Source of the DNA: Spirochaetota bacterium
Lineage (GTDB): Bacteria > Spirochaetota > UBA4802 > JAFGJZ01
DNA length: 36,192 nucleotides
NCBI GenBank assembly: GCA_029554345.1
Contig: JAKPJF010000085.1
Location: 1-36,192 of the forward strand
Direction of reading: 5' to 3'
The notes below the pieces were generated by a model. It worked only from the letters and a program-made list of their open reading frames with translations. It was not told the origin of the DNA and searched no databases. This document shows positions 1-6,982 of this stretch, piece by piece. The position numbers and the translations under genes are program-made. Numbering within the stretch: the first letter of the stretch is position 1; each line of letters starts with the position of its first letter.

Positions 1-80
1 TTACTGCTTCCGACTCCGCTCAGCTGTCCGCCCTTGTTATATCCGTATGTTACAATCTCACCGTCAGGAAGTTTCAAGTT
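1..80 (-). pseudogene. RHS/YD-repeat protein remnant (C-terminal side piece, cut by window edge)
   Basis: Read on the minus strand, bases 80 to 1 give an open frame containing LPDGEIVTYGYNKGGQLSGV, a textbook YD repeat (xxxxGxxxxYxYDxxGxL) of RHS/YD-repeat proteins. Upstream the same frame runs through the palindromic stretch as unrelated sequence and meets a stop near 150-152, so no start or intact N-terminus exists. RHS proteins are large surface or secreted beta-cage proteins, often carrying toxins. Only about one repeat is visible and the frame continues off the left edge. Together with the piece at 501-671 in the same orientation it looks like a decayed RHS gene. The assignment to the family is firm; that it is dead rather than the end of a live downstream gene is inference, because the left side is not seen. 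Confidence 0.6.
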
Positions 81-105
81 TCCGCATGGAGGCGGAAACA
101 TTGCC

Positions 106-141
106 CGCGAAGTGGTCGAAGACCACAGCGGGAAAACGCAA
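106..141 (+). repeat. 36-bp direct repeat, copy 1
   Basis: Matches 337-372 at 34 of 36 positions; it differs at the sixth base (A versus G) and near base 26 (G versus T). The core is the hairpin GTGGTC-GAA-GACCAC followed by GAAAACGCAA. Confidence 0.85.
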
Positions 142-265
142 GCTTTACCTCATAGTTTGAGGTGTGACATCAACATTATGCTGCATACGGAGCGAACAGG
201 AAGTTCGCGAAGAAAATGCAAGAATATTGAGACATCAATATAAATTCGAACGGAGGCGGAAACTG

Positions 266-313
266 ACGAGACGCTTTCGTTGCGACGTCGTGTCGCATAT
301 AGAAGCGTCTCGT
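266..313. repeat. Nested palindrome (cruciform-forming)
   Basis: The outer arms ACGAGACGCTT (266-276) and AAGCGTCTCGT (303-313) are perfect 11-bp reverse complements. Inside them TGCGAC (281-286) and GTCGCA (292-297) form a second perfect stem. There is no T-run on either side, so it does not look like an intrinsic terminator. Confidence 0.8.
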
Positions 314-336
314 TTATCGGACTCGTTCCGACTGGT

Positions 337-372
337 CGCGAGGTGGTCGAAGACCACAGCGTGAAAACGCAA
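337..372 (+). repeat. 36-bp direct repeat, copy 2
   Basis: Second copy of the unit at 106-141 with 34 of 36 bases identical, including the whole GTGGTC-GAA-GACCAC hairpin. The flanks differ: copy 1 is preceded closely by GGAGGCGGAAAC, while here that box sits 73 bases further upstream with the nested palindrome between. Confidence 0.85.
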
Positions 373-500
373 AAAGAACCTCAGTGACGGGCACATAAAT
401 AATGCTGATATCAACTTGTCGAAACGGATCAGGATGTCCGTTGAGATTAAACAATATAACATTTACTTCCGTAATATTCACCCAAATGTCAAGAATACTT

Positions 501-671
501 TCAAAGGCTTCGCCTTTTATATTCCGTTTTCTTCCCGTCAAGTCCCTTTATTGTACGTTTATGCCTGATTACATTTCCCATCCAGTCATAGCCGTACTCG
601 TCCACGCAGTTGCCGCTTTCCGTCTTCACCAGTCTTGCAGAGTTTCTGTTATATTTCTTAAATACTATTTA
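501..671 (-). pseudogene. RHS/YD-repeat protein remnant (upstream piece)
   Basis: The minus-strand frame from about 669 to 501 reads KKYNRNSARLVKTESGN and then DEYGYDWMGNVIRHKRTIKG, followed by a TGA at 503-501. The YGYDWMGNV core is a YD repeat. A stop (TAA) also lies immediately upstream at about 672, and there is no start codon with a ribosome site, so this is a fragment bounded by stops on both sides. A small hairpin AAAGGC-TTC-GCCTTT (503-517) sits at its 3' end. The orientation and order fit the piece at 1-80 as parts of one former gene. Confidence 0.65.
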
Positions 672-777
672 AATACACTTAAATAAATCTTCAAAAATCA
701 TGAAAAAGGTCAATGGTTATGTTTTAATATGCAGTATACCATCAGGACAAATCATAATATACAATATAATAATTTTC

Positions 778-806
778 TTGACTTTCGCATTCCAAACTTG
801 TATAAA
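778..806 (+). promoter_or_regulatory. Sigma70-type promoter of spoVG
   Basis: TTGACT at 778-783 and TATAAA at 801-806 are separated by 17 bases. Transcription would begin near 813 and give a leader of about 25 nt containing the AAGGGG ribosome site (821-826) of spoVG. Confidence 0.75.
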
Positions 807-836
807 CAATCAATACACTTAAGGGGTTTTTTACTT

Positions 837-1103
837 ATGGAGAACATCATCACTGAAGTAAGAATCTTTCCAAAGGATAACCTTGGCAAAACATTGGCTT
901 TCGCGAACGTGACTATCATGAATCAGTTTGTGGTAAAAAACCTTCGCGTAGTTAAAGGAGACAAAGGAATATTCATTGGTATGCCTTCGAACAAAAAGAA
1001 AACCGGAGAGTATGTCGACGTATTTTTTCCGATCACACAAGAAGCCAGAGACAAAATCACCGATCTTATTGTAGACGAATACAATAAGGTAAAAGAAAAC
1101 TAA
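837..1103 (+). CDS. spoVG: SpoVG family nucleic-acid-binding regulator
   Basis: An 88-residue protein beginning MENIITEVRIFP, with the family core FANVTIMNQFVVKNLRVVKG followed by a GIFIGMPS segment and YVDVFFPIT. It is the usual SpoVG length (about 85-100). SpoVG proteins bind DNA or RNA and adjust gene expression; in Firmicutes they affect division and sporulation, and in Borrelia they are DNA/RNA-binding regulators. The ATG at 837 is chosen over an upstream in-frame ATG at 729 because AAGGGG lies 10 nt before it and the promoter at 778-806 lies between the two. The gene is alone on its strand and ends just before a bidirectional hairpin. The identification is strong; the targets in this organism are unknown. 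Confidence 0.93.
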   Translation: MENIITEVRIFPKDNLGKTLAFANVTIMNQFVVKNLRVVKGDKGIFIGMPSNKKKTGEYVDVFFPITQEARDKITDLIVDEYNKVKEN

Positions 1104-1106
1104 ACC

Positions 1107-1124
1107 AAGGGGATTACTCCCCTT
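1107..1124. terminator. Hairpin shared by converging spoVG and membrane-protein gene
   Basis: AAGGGGA (1107-1113) and TCCCCTT (1118-1124) form a 7-bp stem with loop TTAC. It is followed on the plus strand by TTAAGTTT and on the minus strand by GGTTTAGTTTTCTTTT. The tail is modest on both sides. It overlaps the stop of the minus-strand gene and could act in both directions. Confidence 0.6.
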
Positions 1125-1428
1125 TAAGTTTAGAAATAAGACCTCTGACAATATCGCTCATTCTCGCGATTAGAAGAGCGCTTATAATTGTATCAGCCAT
1201 TCCAGTTATTTTAATCCCTGATTCTTTAAATATCCTGATTTCAGGAACAACAAAACAGAAGAAAAACGCAGCAAGAAAGGTAATGGCTTCTCTCATGCTT
1301 TTCATTAAAACTTTACGCTCATGTTCTTTAACCGCAGTTATGGAAAAAAGAGCCGATACTGCAGTTTCAATTACAATTGCAACGACAAAGAGACTGAAAA
1401 TATTAGAAATAATAACATTCGACTTCAT
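1114..1428 (-). CDS. Small membrane protein of unknown family
   Basis: A protein of about 104 residues with three hydrophobic stretches: an N-terminal one ending near AVSALFSI, a middle one (ITFLAAFFFCFVVPEI), and a weaker one near the C-terminus (DTIISALLIARMSDIVRGL). No family is recognised. ATG 1428 is preferred over an in-frame TTG at 1434 because GAGAGAGG lies about 8 nt upstream of it, within the last codons of lnt. The gene follows the lnt stop by only 2 nt, so it is very probably cotranscribed with lnt and the uracil-DNA glycosylase gene. The charged C-terminus (SKLKGE) would face the cytoplasm if the positive-inside rule holds. Confidence 0.7.
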   Translation of the reverse strand: MKSNVIISNIFSLFVVAIVIETAVSALFSITAVKEHERKVLMKSMREAITFLAAFFFCFVVPEIRIFKESGIKITGMADTIISALLIARMSDIVRGLISKLKGE

Positions 1429-1430
1429 AA

Positions 1431-3062
1431 TCAACGACCTCTCTCCGCAAGTTTTGTTTTAATAAGTGAAAAAATCAATAACATTATGCACGCAAAGAAA
1501 TATAAAAACAAAAATGAATCTCCGAACTTCGAATATAATGTTTTTCTGTTTTCAGAAAAATCAGCTGCGGCCGCAAATGATCCTCTTTTCAATATCGGCA
1601 TCTCTGCAGTTATTTTTCCCTCAGGATTAATCAAGGCGCTTTTGCCGCTGTTGCCCGCCCTCACATACCAAAGCCCTGTTTCAACCGCTCTAAAAACCGA
1701 TGATGAAAAATGCTGATAATGCCCCTGATACGAGTCGCTCCATCCGTCATTAGTAATTACTACCGCAAAATCAGCTCCTTCAAGCGGGAACTTTCTGTTT
1801 ATTCCTGCAAAAATACTTTCATAGCAAATTGCAGTAAAAAAAGAATAATCTCCTGCCTTAAAAATCTTCATAGATTTACCGGGTGTGAAATCCGAAGACC
1901 CCATAGAATAAAGATACTCCTGAAAAGAAGGAAACCATTTCGCATATGGAAACCATTCTCCTACAGGAGCAAGATGTGTTTTATAATGATATCCCGCAAG
2001 CGTCCCATCCGGAGCTATTAGGCATGCACTGTTATACCATTCTGTTTCTCCGACAGATGGTCTTTCCTTTCCGATTTCACCGGTAAGAATATATTTGCTT
2101 TGCTGTCTTGCATAATCAGAAATCATCTGAACAAATTTCGAATGCTGACCGTTTCTCAACTGATAACTGACCGGCTCAAGTGTAGCAGACTCACTCCATA
2201 CGATCATGTCCGTATCCGGGTTTTCTTCAATTACCCTTTGAGAAAAATTCAAATGATCATTAAGATATTGATATCTGTATTTGATCCAGTTATCCCACGG
2301 ATTTTGACAGTTTTGTACTATCGCGAATTTCATTTTCTTCTGAGATGCTTCTTCTTTAGGCAGATTTAACCTGACAATTCCAAAAAGTATAATTACACAG
2401 TTAAGCACAATAACCGGTCTGATTTTTTTTAAAATTGAAATCAATATATCTTTTGATTTCAGACTCGATAACATCGAACGTTTTAGCATCAAATCAGTAA
2501 AAATTATATTTGAAAATAACACTGCGAATGTTACCGCATAAACTCCGCCTATGGATGCCGTCTGAATATAGGACGTAAGAGGATATTGGGAATATCCGAG
2601 GAAATTCCACGGAAAAGCAATGAATCCGAGATTTGATATAAAATCAAAAAAAAGCCAAACTCCCGGGAAAATTATTAAGCGGAAGCGCTCATTATAAGAA
2701 GCAAGTTTTTCGGTGATTGCGCATTTAAGAGCAAACTGGGCTGAAAGAGCCGGTATCAGAGCAAGTAGTATAACCGCTTCTCCGCCGGAAGCGCCTGCAC
2801 CGAATTTTCTCATCCAGGAATTAAGCAATAAAAAAGAAATAACTCCCGTCGAAAAGCAAATAATCAAATTTTTCCGAAAACCGTTTCCTCTCATTTTAGA
2901 AAAAAGAGGAATGAATGCAAAATGTGCAAACAATGGAAACAAAGGGAAATTTTCACTGAACGGAAATGATAGAAACAATAAAAATGGCGTCAGAAAATAA
3001 TAATGATTCAAAACAATTTTTTTAAATTTCATAAGGACTGTGGCAACTTTTAATTTCATCAT
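1431..3062 (-). CDS. lnt: Apolipoprotein N-acyltransferase
   Basis: A 543-residue inner-membrane enzyme that transfers the third acyl chain from phospholipid to the N-terminal cysteine of lipoproteins. The N-terminal half (about residues 15-235) is a string of membrane helices, including FPWNFLGYSQ. The C-terminal half is a nitrilase-like periplasmic domain. The catalytic triad is visible: E291 in MIVWSESA, K361 in HYKTHLAPVGEWFPY, and C413 in AICYES, with the downstream ITNDGW and RAVETG motifs. A last hydrophobic helix anchors the end (FLFLYFFACIMLLIF). The length is near the family norm (about 510). No strong ribosome site precedes the start ATG; an internal ATG about ten codons in is an alternative. 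It lies 20 nt after the UDG gene and 2 nt before the small membrane protein. Its presence implies a lipoprotein-rich diderm envelope. Confidence 0.95.
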   Translation of the reverse strand: MMKLKVATVLMKFKKIVLNHYYFLTPFLLFLSFPFSENFPLFPLFAHFAFIPLFSKMRGNGFRKNLIICFSTGVISFLLLNSWMRKFGAGASGGEAVILLALIPALSAQFALKCAITEKLASYNERFRLIIFPGVWLFFDFISNLGFIAFPWNFLGYSQYPLTSYIQTASIGGVYAVTFAVLFSNIIFTDLMLKRSMLSSLKSKDILISILKKIRPVIVLNCVIILFGIVRLNLPKEEASQKKMKFAIVQNCQNPWDNWIKYRYQYLNDHLNFSQRVIEENPDTDMIVWSESATLEPVSYQLRNGQHSKFVQMISDYARQQSKYILTGEIGKERPSVGETEWYNSACLIAPDGTLAGYHYKTHLAPVGEWFPYAKWFPSFQEYLYSMGSSDFTPGKSMKIFKAGDYSFFTAICYESIFAGINRKFPLEGADFAVVITNDGWSDSYQGHYQHFSSSVFRAVETGLWYVRAGNSGKSALINPEGKITAEMPILKRGSFAAAADFSENRKTLYSKFGDSFLFLYFFACIMLLIFSLIKTKLAERGR

Positions 3063-3082
3063 TTTACCGTATTTTTTTATTA

Positions 3083-3685
3083 CTATACTTCTATCGAAAT
3101 CCCGAGTCGCTCCATGACAAGCTTAATATCATTCCATACATCCTTTTTTAGAGGAGATTTTTCACCTCCGTTTCTTATAACATAAGAAGGATGAAAAGTC
3201 GGCATTACCGGAATTCCCATATATTCGCCCCACTTGCCCCGGAGAGATGTGATTCCTTCCTTTGTATTGAGAATATATTTTGTTGCAGGCGAACCAAGGG
3301 TCACTATTACTTCTGGTTTAATAATTTCAATCTGCTTTTTCAGATACTTTGAACACTCTGCAAGTTCATCATCTGCCGGAGGTCTGTCCTTTATCATTTT
3401 AAGATCTACTGTAGGTCGGCATTTCACAAGATTGCAGATATAAACAGAATTTCTCGGAATTCTGATTCCTTTTTCAATAATGGATGTTAAAAGTGCTCCG
3501 GCTTTTCCGCAAAATGGAATTCCCTGAATATCCTCATTCTTTCCGGGTCCCTCGCCGATAAACATTATTTTCGCTTCAGCCGATCCTTCACCGAATACCG
3601 TTTTTGACCGTGTGGAGTGAAGCCTGCATGCAGTACATTTTTCTACTTGTTTTGAAAGTTGAATCAAATCATCAGTTTTTGTCAT
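3083..3685 (-). CDS. Uracil-DNA glycosylase, family 4 (4Fe-4S)
   Basis: A 200-residue enzyme that removes uracil from DNA to start base-excision repair. The cluster cysteines are C17 and C20 (CTAC), C89 (NLVKCRP) and C111 (AECSKYL); the spacing between the last two is a little longer than usual because of an insertion (VDLKMIKDRPPADDE). The motifs GEGPGKNED (from residue 44) and PTFHPSY (H165) are the active-site and DNA-binding signatures of family 4. The adjacent GIPFCGKAG segment is also typical. The start ATG has GGA about 6 nt upstream, and a TATAAT box lies at 3711-3706. It heads the small operon with lnt. The family call is very secure. Confidence 0.94.
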   Translation of the reverse strand: MTKTDDLIQLSKQVEKCTACRLHSTRSKTVFGEGSAEAKIMFIGEGPGKNEDIQGIPFCGKAGALLTSIIEKGIRIPRNSVYICNLVKCRPTVDLKMIKDRPPADDELAECSKYLKKQIEIIKPEVIVTLGSPATKYILNTKEGITSLRGKWGEYMGIPVMPTFHPSYVIRNGGEKSPLKKDVWNDIKLVMERLGISIEV

Positions 3686-3705
3686 AATATTCCATTTTCT
3701 CCGCT

Positions 3706-3711
3706 ATTATA
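3706..3711 (-). promoter_or_regulatory. Candidate -10 box for the UDG-lnt operon
   Basis: On the minus strand this reads TATAAT, about 20 nt before the UDG start codon. No convincing -35 box is visible 16-18 nt upstream, so it is a partial prediction. Confidence 0.4.
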
Positions 3712-3756
3712 TAGATCGGCTTATTCATCTGTTTTTTTACAAAGTGTTAATTTTTG

Positions 3757-3783
3757 TTGACACATTAAGCACATGTGTAAATC
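3757..3783 (+). promoter_or_regulatory. Candidate promoter of the two tRNA genes
   Basis: A perfect TTGACA lies at 3757-3762. The best -10 candidate is TAAATC at 3778-3783 with a short 15-base spacer. The tRNA begins at 3795, about 11 nt after it. The -35 box is clear and the -10 box is weak. Confidence 0.45.
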
Positions 3784-3794
3784 TGTCCTTACAC

Positions 3795-3867
3795 CGCGCG
3801 GTGGAGCAGTTGGCAGCTCGTTGGGCTCATAACCCAAAGGTCACAGGTTCGAGTCCTGTCCGCGCTA
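3795..3867 (+). tRNA. Initiator tRNA-fMet (CAT)
   Basis: A cloverleaf of 73 nt with acceptor CGCGCGG/CCGCGCT, an anticodon stem carrying three G-C pairs (TTGGG CTCATAA CCCAA) and a GGTTCGAGTCC T-arm. Position 1 (C) does not pair with position 72 (T), and the GGG/CCC anticodon stem is present; both are initiator hallmarks. The discriminator is A73. The CCA end is not encoded, so a CCA-adding enzyme is required. The next tRNA begins 4 nt later, so the two are one transcript. Confidence 0.93.
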
Positions 3868-3871
3868 AATC

Positions 3872-3945
3872 GGCGAAGTAGCTCAGTAGGTTAGAGCACA
3901 CGGCTCATATCCGTGGTGTGGGGGGTTCGAGTCCCTCCTTCGCTA
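3872..3945 (+). tRNA. tRNA with CAT anticodon (elongator Met or Ile2)
   Basis: A 74-nt cloverleaf: acceptor GGCGAAG/CTTCGCT (G1-T72 wobble), D-arm GCTCAGTAGGTTAGAGC, anticodon stem CACGG/CCGTG with loop CTCATAT, and T-arm GGGGGTTCGAGTCCCTC. The CAT anticodon could belong to elongator methionine or to the lysidine-modified isoleucine tRNA; the sequence alone does not settle it. CCA is not encoded. The last three bases (CTA) are, on the minus strand, the TAG stop of the converging gene, a 3-nt overlap. Confidence 0.92.
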
Positions 3946-5106
3946 ATAAATCTCCTCAGCCTGAACGTACATTACTTTATCTTTCCCTATCGCATTTACA
4001 AAAGTACCCTTCACTTCAACTAGCTGCCCGTTTGAAAGATCTTTTTCAAACGGCGCAAATATTTCGAACTTATCCGTATCAGAAATAAGAGAAAAACTTA
4101 TTTTGCCGTTTTTATTCCTATAGTTGCCGACCTTTCCTTTCCATCTAACAGTGAATCCCGCGTATAACTCCGGAGTCTTCGATACTTCACTATATGAAAC
4201 TTCGCTTGAAGGCTTGTCTTCAATGCCTGCAATATATTTGATGAGATATAATGCTTTTTCTTTTATACGTATGTTCGAATTGCTGTTTATGATGCGGTTT
4301 AGAGAAAAGAGCGCATTGTTATAATTGCCTTTTTTCATATCATTGCGGGCAGAATTAAACTCTTTTCGTACTTCTTCATCAGAAGAATAAGAAACTAAAG
4401 GCTTAACTTTTGTCGCCTTATCAATCAGAGGATACATCATTGATGAAATATCGGTCTCTGTTGCCTTTTCGTTTTCTCCAATAAACGAGAAACTTATAAT
4501 TTTATCTGAAAAAATACCTTTCAAGTACGAAAAGTTAACAATTATTAAAACAGCAGAAATAAGAAATATCAACGACATTACGAGTAAGCGCAAAGAAGGA
4601 GCTCTTAAAGTCTTCCTTAATCCATGTCTGCGCATAGGAATTTTAACTATGGTTTTATGTCTCGGTTTACTGAAACTATGTCCGGGAATATCAACCGCAT
4701 CAAAAATAGAAATTTTCTTCTGCAGTTTTTCAAATGATTTTGTTTTTTCAACCTGCGACAGAAGCTGTTTTGTTTTTTTATCAAACGGATATTTTTCTCT
4801 CGTTTCCGCAAGACGCAGAAGAACGCTTTCTACCGAACTCGCTCCTTTAATAAACAAAAAATTTTCGAGTTGGCTTCCTGCAGGAGAATCCGGATACTTT
4901 CTTTTTATCGAAGCTATTATTCCTTCTGCGATAATAAAATTATCCGTTATAATAGAACAGAGTGCTGACATCACGGAATTAAAAAGAGTCGGCGAAATTG
5001 AATTTGCTTTATCAAAAATAAAGGAAGCCTCTTTATATCTTCTTTTTTTAAAGAGATACATGGCTTCCTTTGATAAAATATTTTCAGAAACTGTGTTTTT
5101 AATCAT
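3943..5106 (-). CDS. Single-pass membrane protein with TPR-like arms and C-terminal OB-fold-like domain
   Basis: About 387 residues, no named family recognised. Residues 10-120 look like TPR helices (KEAMYLFKKRRYKEASFIFDKA). A basic linker (KIPMRRHGLRKTLR) precedes one strong transmembrane helix at about 172-195. A second TPR-like segment follows (residues 250-295, MKKGNYNNALFSLNRII). The end (about 315-387) is a small beta domain (GFTVRWKGKVGNYR and then GQLVEVKGTFV) resembling nucleic-acid or ligand-binding OB folds. The topology would place the second half outside the cytoplasm. The start ATG at 5106 overlaps the upstream stop as ATGATTAA; an ATG at 5136 is possible but lies inside the previous gene. 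The TAG stop shares three bases with the tRNA at 3872-3945. It is the last gene of the EamA-pepQ-efp operon. Confidence 0.75.
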   Translation of the reverse strand: MIKNTVSENILSKEAMYLFKKRRYKEASFIFDKANSISPTLFNSVMSALCSIITDNFIIAEGIIASIKRKYPDSPAGSQLENFLFIKGASSVESVLLRLAETREKYPFDKKTKQLLSQVEKTKSFEKLQKKISIFDAVDIPGHSFSKPRHKTIVKIPMRRHGLRKTLRAPSLRLLVMSLIFLISAVLIIVNFSYLKGIFSDKIISFSFIGENEKATETDISSMMYPLIDKATKVKPLVSYSSDEEVRKEFNSARNDMKKGNYNNALFSLNRIINSNSNIRIKEKALYLIKYIAGIEDKPSSEVSYSEVSKTPELYAGFTVRWKGKVGNYRNKNGKISFSLISDTDKFEIFAPFEKDLSNGQLVEVKGTFVNAIGKDKVMYVQAEEIY

Positions 5107-5326
5107 CTTCTCTTCTGAAAATTCTCTTAACCGCATCGATTAATGAAATATTTTCATCGAACGATTTTCCGATAATATATCCCACGAACATAAGCGAAAG
5201 AATAAGCACCATCTTCCACAACCCGAAAAGAAAAAAGAACACACCGAACAAAAGACCGGCAAGTATTCCTAAAACCTTGCCGGGATTATCATTTATCCAT
5301 TTTCTAAAATCATCCGAAAGAGGCAA
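5099..5326 (-). CDS. DUF2273-like small membrane protein
   Basis: About 75 residues. A short polar N-terminus (PLSDDFRKWINDNPGKV) is followed by two hydrophobic helices, ILAGLLFGVFFFLFGLW and then LILSLMFVGYIIG, and a charged tail (DAVKRIFRREDD). This pattern matches the DUF2273 small integral membrane family as I know it. The start is taken as the TTG at 5326 because AGGAGG (5337-5332) lies exactly 5 nt before it and overlaps the efp stop; the longer frame to 5380 would have no ribosome site. The function is unknown. It sits between efp and the TPR/OB-fold membrane protein, overlapping the latter by 8 nt. Confidence 0.75.
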   Translation of the reverse strand: MPLSDDFRKWINDNPGKVLGILAGLLFGVFFFLFGLWKMVLILSLMFVGYIIGKSFDENISLIDAVKRIFRREDD

Positions 5327-5336
5327 CTCTTCCTCC

Positions 5337-5900
5337 TTACTGCTTAACACGCTCGACGTAATCGCCTGTGCGGGTATCAATTTTTATCATATCATCCTGA
5401 TTTACAAAAATCGGAACGTTTATTTCTGCGCCAGTTTCAACTTTTACTTTCTTTGTAACATTTGTTGCGGTATCTCCGCGAACTCCAGGCTCCGCGTATA
5501 CAACTTTAAGATTTACAAATGTAGGAGGAATGATAGTTATCGGTTTTTCATCATACATAACTGCTTCAATGACATCATTTTCTTTTACGTAAAGAAGAAG
5601 ATCGCCAATCATATCTTTCGATACAGAAATCTGGTCATAGCTTTCGGTATCCATTAACTCGATCGAATCTGCCTCGCTGTAAAGATACTGCATAGGTCTG
5701 TTTTCAACTCTTATGTCTTCAACTTTCTCACCGGCTCTGAAAGTCTTGTCTATAACTGTTCCTTTGTTGAGATTTTTAAGTTTTGTTCTTACGAACGCTC
5801 CGCCCTTGCCCGGTTTTACGTGCTGAAAATCAACGACGATGAAAAGATTACCGTCAACCTTAATAGCCGTGCCTTTTTTAAAATCATTGCTCGAAATCAT
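5337..5900 (-). CDS. efp: Translation elongation factor P
   Basis: A 187-residue, three-domain protein that enters the ribosomal E site and relieves stalling at consecutive prolines. The N-terminal KOW-like domain carries the loop HVKPGKGGAFVRT, whose lysine (K32 here) is the modification site in the EpmA/lysyl type of EF-P. The OB domains follow, with the family end DTRTGDYVERV. The length matches the family (about 185-190). ATG 5900 is favoured over the TTG one codon earlier because GGAG lies 6 nt upstream. It follows the Xaa-Pro peptidase by 11 nt; pepQ/yqhT-efp adjacency is common in bacteria. No modification enzyme is seen in this window. Confidence 0.97.
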   Translation of the reverse strand: MISSNDFKKGTAIKVDGNLFIVVDFQHVKPGKGGAFVRTKLKNLNKGTVIDKTFRAGEKVEDIRVENRPMQYLYSEADSIELMDTESYDQISVSKDMIGDLLLYVKENDVIEAVMYDEKPITIIPPTFVNLKVVYAEPGVRGDTATNVTKKVKVETGAEINVPIFVNQDDMIKIDTRTGDYVERVKQ

Positions 5901-5911
5901 CAAATTCTCCG

Positions 5912-6976
5912 TTAAATTATTATTATATCTTTATCCGCGGATGTCAAGATCTCAGCGCCTTCTTCACGGATAAGAATTACATCTTCAATTCTTACACCGC
6001 CGCATCCCTGCACATATATTCCGGGCTCAACCGTAATAACCATGCCGGATCTCAGTATCATTTCCCCTCCGCCTTTTACAGCAGGAGCTTCATGAACATC
6101 TAGTCCAACACCATGACCGAGAGAATGTCCGAAATTTGAACCGAAACCGTTTTGAGAAATATAATCCCTTGCAACAGCATCAAGCTCTCCCGCAGTCATT
6201 CCCGGCTTTGCCGCAGAAATGGCTTTTCTCTGAGATTCGAGAACAACAGAATAAATTTTTCTCAGCTCATCCGGTATTTCTCCGAGAAATACCGTTCTTG
6301 TCAAGTCTGAATTATATCCTTCAAACTCACAGCCCATGTCTATGAGAACATTTTCACCATTTTGCAGTTTTTTTGACTGTGACGGAAAATAATGAGGCAT
6401 TGATGAATTTTTTCCGGAAGCTGCAATCGTGTCAAAAGCCATGCGCCTGGCGGATTTCATCTTGGAAAATATTTCCGCCTCCATAACAATATCCCATTCC
6501 GTTATCCCAGGGCGGATTGTAGACAGAAGATGAGAAAAACATTCGTCAGTGATCTTGACAGCTTTTTTTATTTTCTCAATTTCATCAGCGTTTTTAACAG
6601 CACGAAGTTCGTTTACTATGCTTCCGCCGCTTTCGATTTTCAATAAAGGAAATTTCTTTGTTAATTCATTGTAATTCGAAAATGATGCTGAATGTTCTTC
6701 AAGATAAAGATGTTTATCGCCTTCGGAAATAATCTTAGAAAGAGTATCATAAAATGACTTTTCCTGAAGCACAAATTCATATTCTTTAGAAAGAATGCCT
6801 CCGGCATATTCCTCATAACGCGAATCTGTTATAAAAAATGCCTTATCGGGATAAATTAAAAGAAAGGCATTGGAGCCTTCAAATCCGGTCAGATACCGTA
6901 TATTTTTTAAATCAAAAATCAAATACGGATATACATCCCTTCCCGAAGCTATTTCCCTGAATCTTTTTAGTTTCAT
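5912..6976 (-). CDS. M24 family Xaa-Pro aminopeptidase/dipeptidase
   Basis: A 354-residue cytosolic metallopeptidase that cleaves before or after proline in short peptides. The N-terminal creatinase-like domain (1-120) is followed by the pita-bread catalytic domain. The five metal ligands are visible: D213 (LIDMG), D224 (GYNSDLTRT), H288 (LGHGVGLDVHE), E317 (ITVEPGIY) and E331 (VRIEDV). The spacing equals that of characterised prolidases. Whether it acts as an aminopeptidase P or a prolidase cannot be decided from sequence. GAGGA 5 nt before the ATG supports the start. It is 6 nt downstream of the EamA transporter and 11 nt upstream of efp. Confidence 0.93.
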   Translation of the reverse strand: MKLKRFREIASGRDVYPYLIFDLKNIRYLTGFEGSNAFLLIYPDKAFFITDSRYEEYAGGILSKEYEFVLQEKSFYDTLSKIISEGDKHLYLEEHSASFSNYNELTKKFPLLKIESGGSIVNELRAVKNADEIEKIKKAVKITDECFSHLLSTIRPGITEWDIVMEAEIFSKMKSARRMAFDTIAASGKNSSMPHYFPSQSKKLQNGENVLIDMGCEFEGYNSDLTRTVFLGEIPDELRKIYSVVLESQRKAISAAKPGMTAGELDAVARDYISQNGFGSNFGHSLGHGVGLDVHEAPAVKGGGEMILRSGMVITVEPGIYVQGCGGVRIEDVILIREEGAEILTSADKDIIII

Positions 6977-6982
6977 ATATCC

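Larger units (their letters stand above)
78..372. repeat. Array of short palindromes (hairpin-rich element)
   Basis: At least eight perfect inverted repeats follow one another: GTTTCCGC/GCGGAAAC (78-99), GTGGTC/GACCAC with outer CCCGC/GCGGG (104-132), ACCTCA/TGAGGT (147-163), GCGAAC/GTTCGC (192-208), ATATTGA/TCAATAT (224-241), a nested 11-bp stem (266-313), TCGGA/TCCGA (317-331) and a second GTGGTC/GACCAC (343-357). GGAGGCGGAAAC occurs at 88-99 and 252-263, and a 36-bp unit occurs at 106-141 and 337-372, so the stretch looks like two diverged copies of one element. No protein of its own is recognisable. It lies between two RHS fragments. It may be a REP-like or palindromic mobile element, or RHS-associated repeats; which one is not decided by this window. 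Confidence 0.7.

Noticed and set aside
106-372. Repeats at the left edge as a CRISPR array
   Set aside because: Only two copies of the unit exist, the spacing is about 195 nt, and the interior is filled with palindromes instead of unique spacers of 30-40 nt. No cas gene is present.
235-541. Minus-strand open frames of 75 residues over the palindromic region
   Set aside because: They run through inverted repeats, have no ribosome site and show no family pattern; they are shadows of the repeat element.
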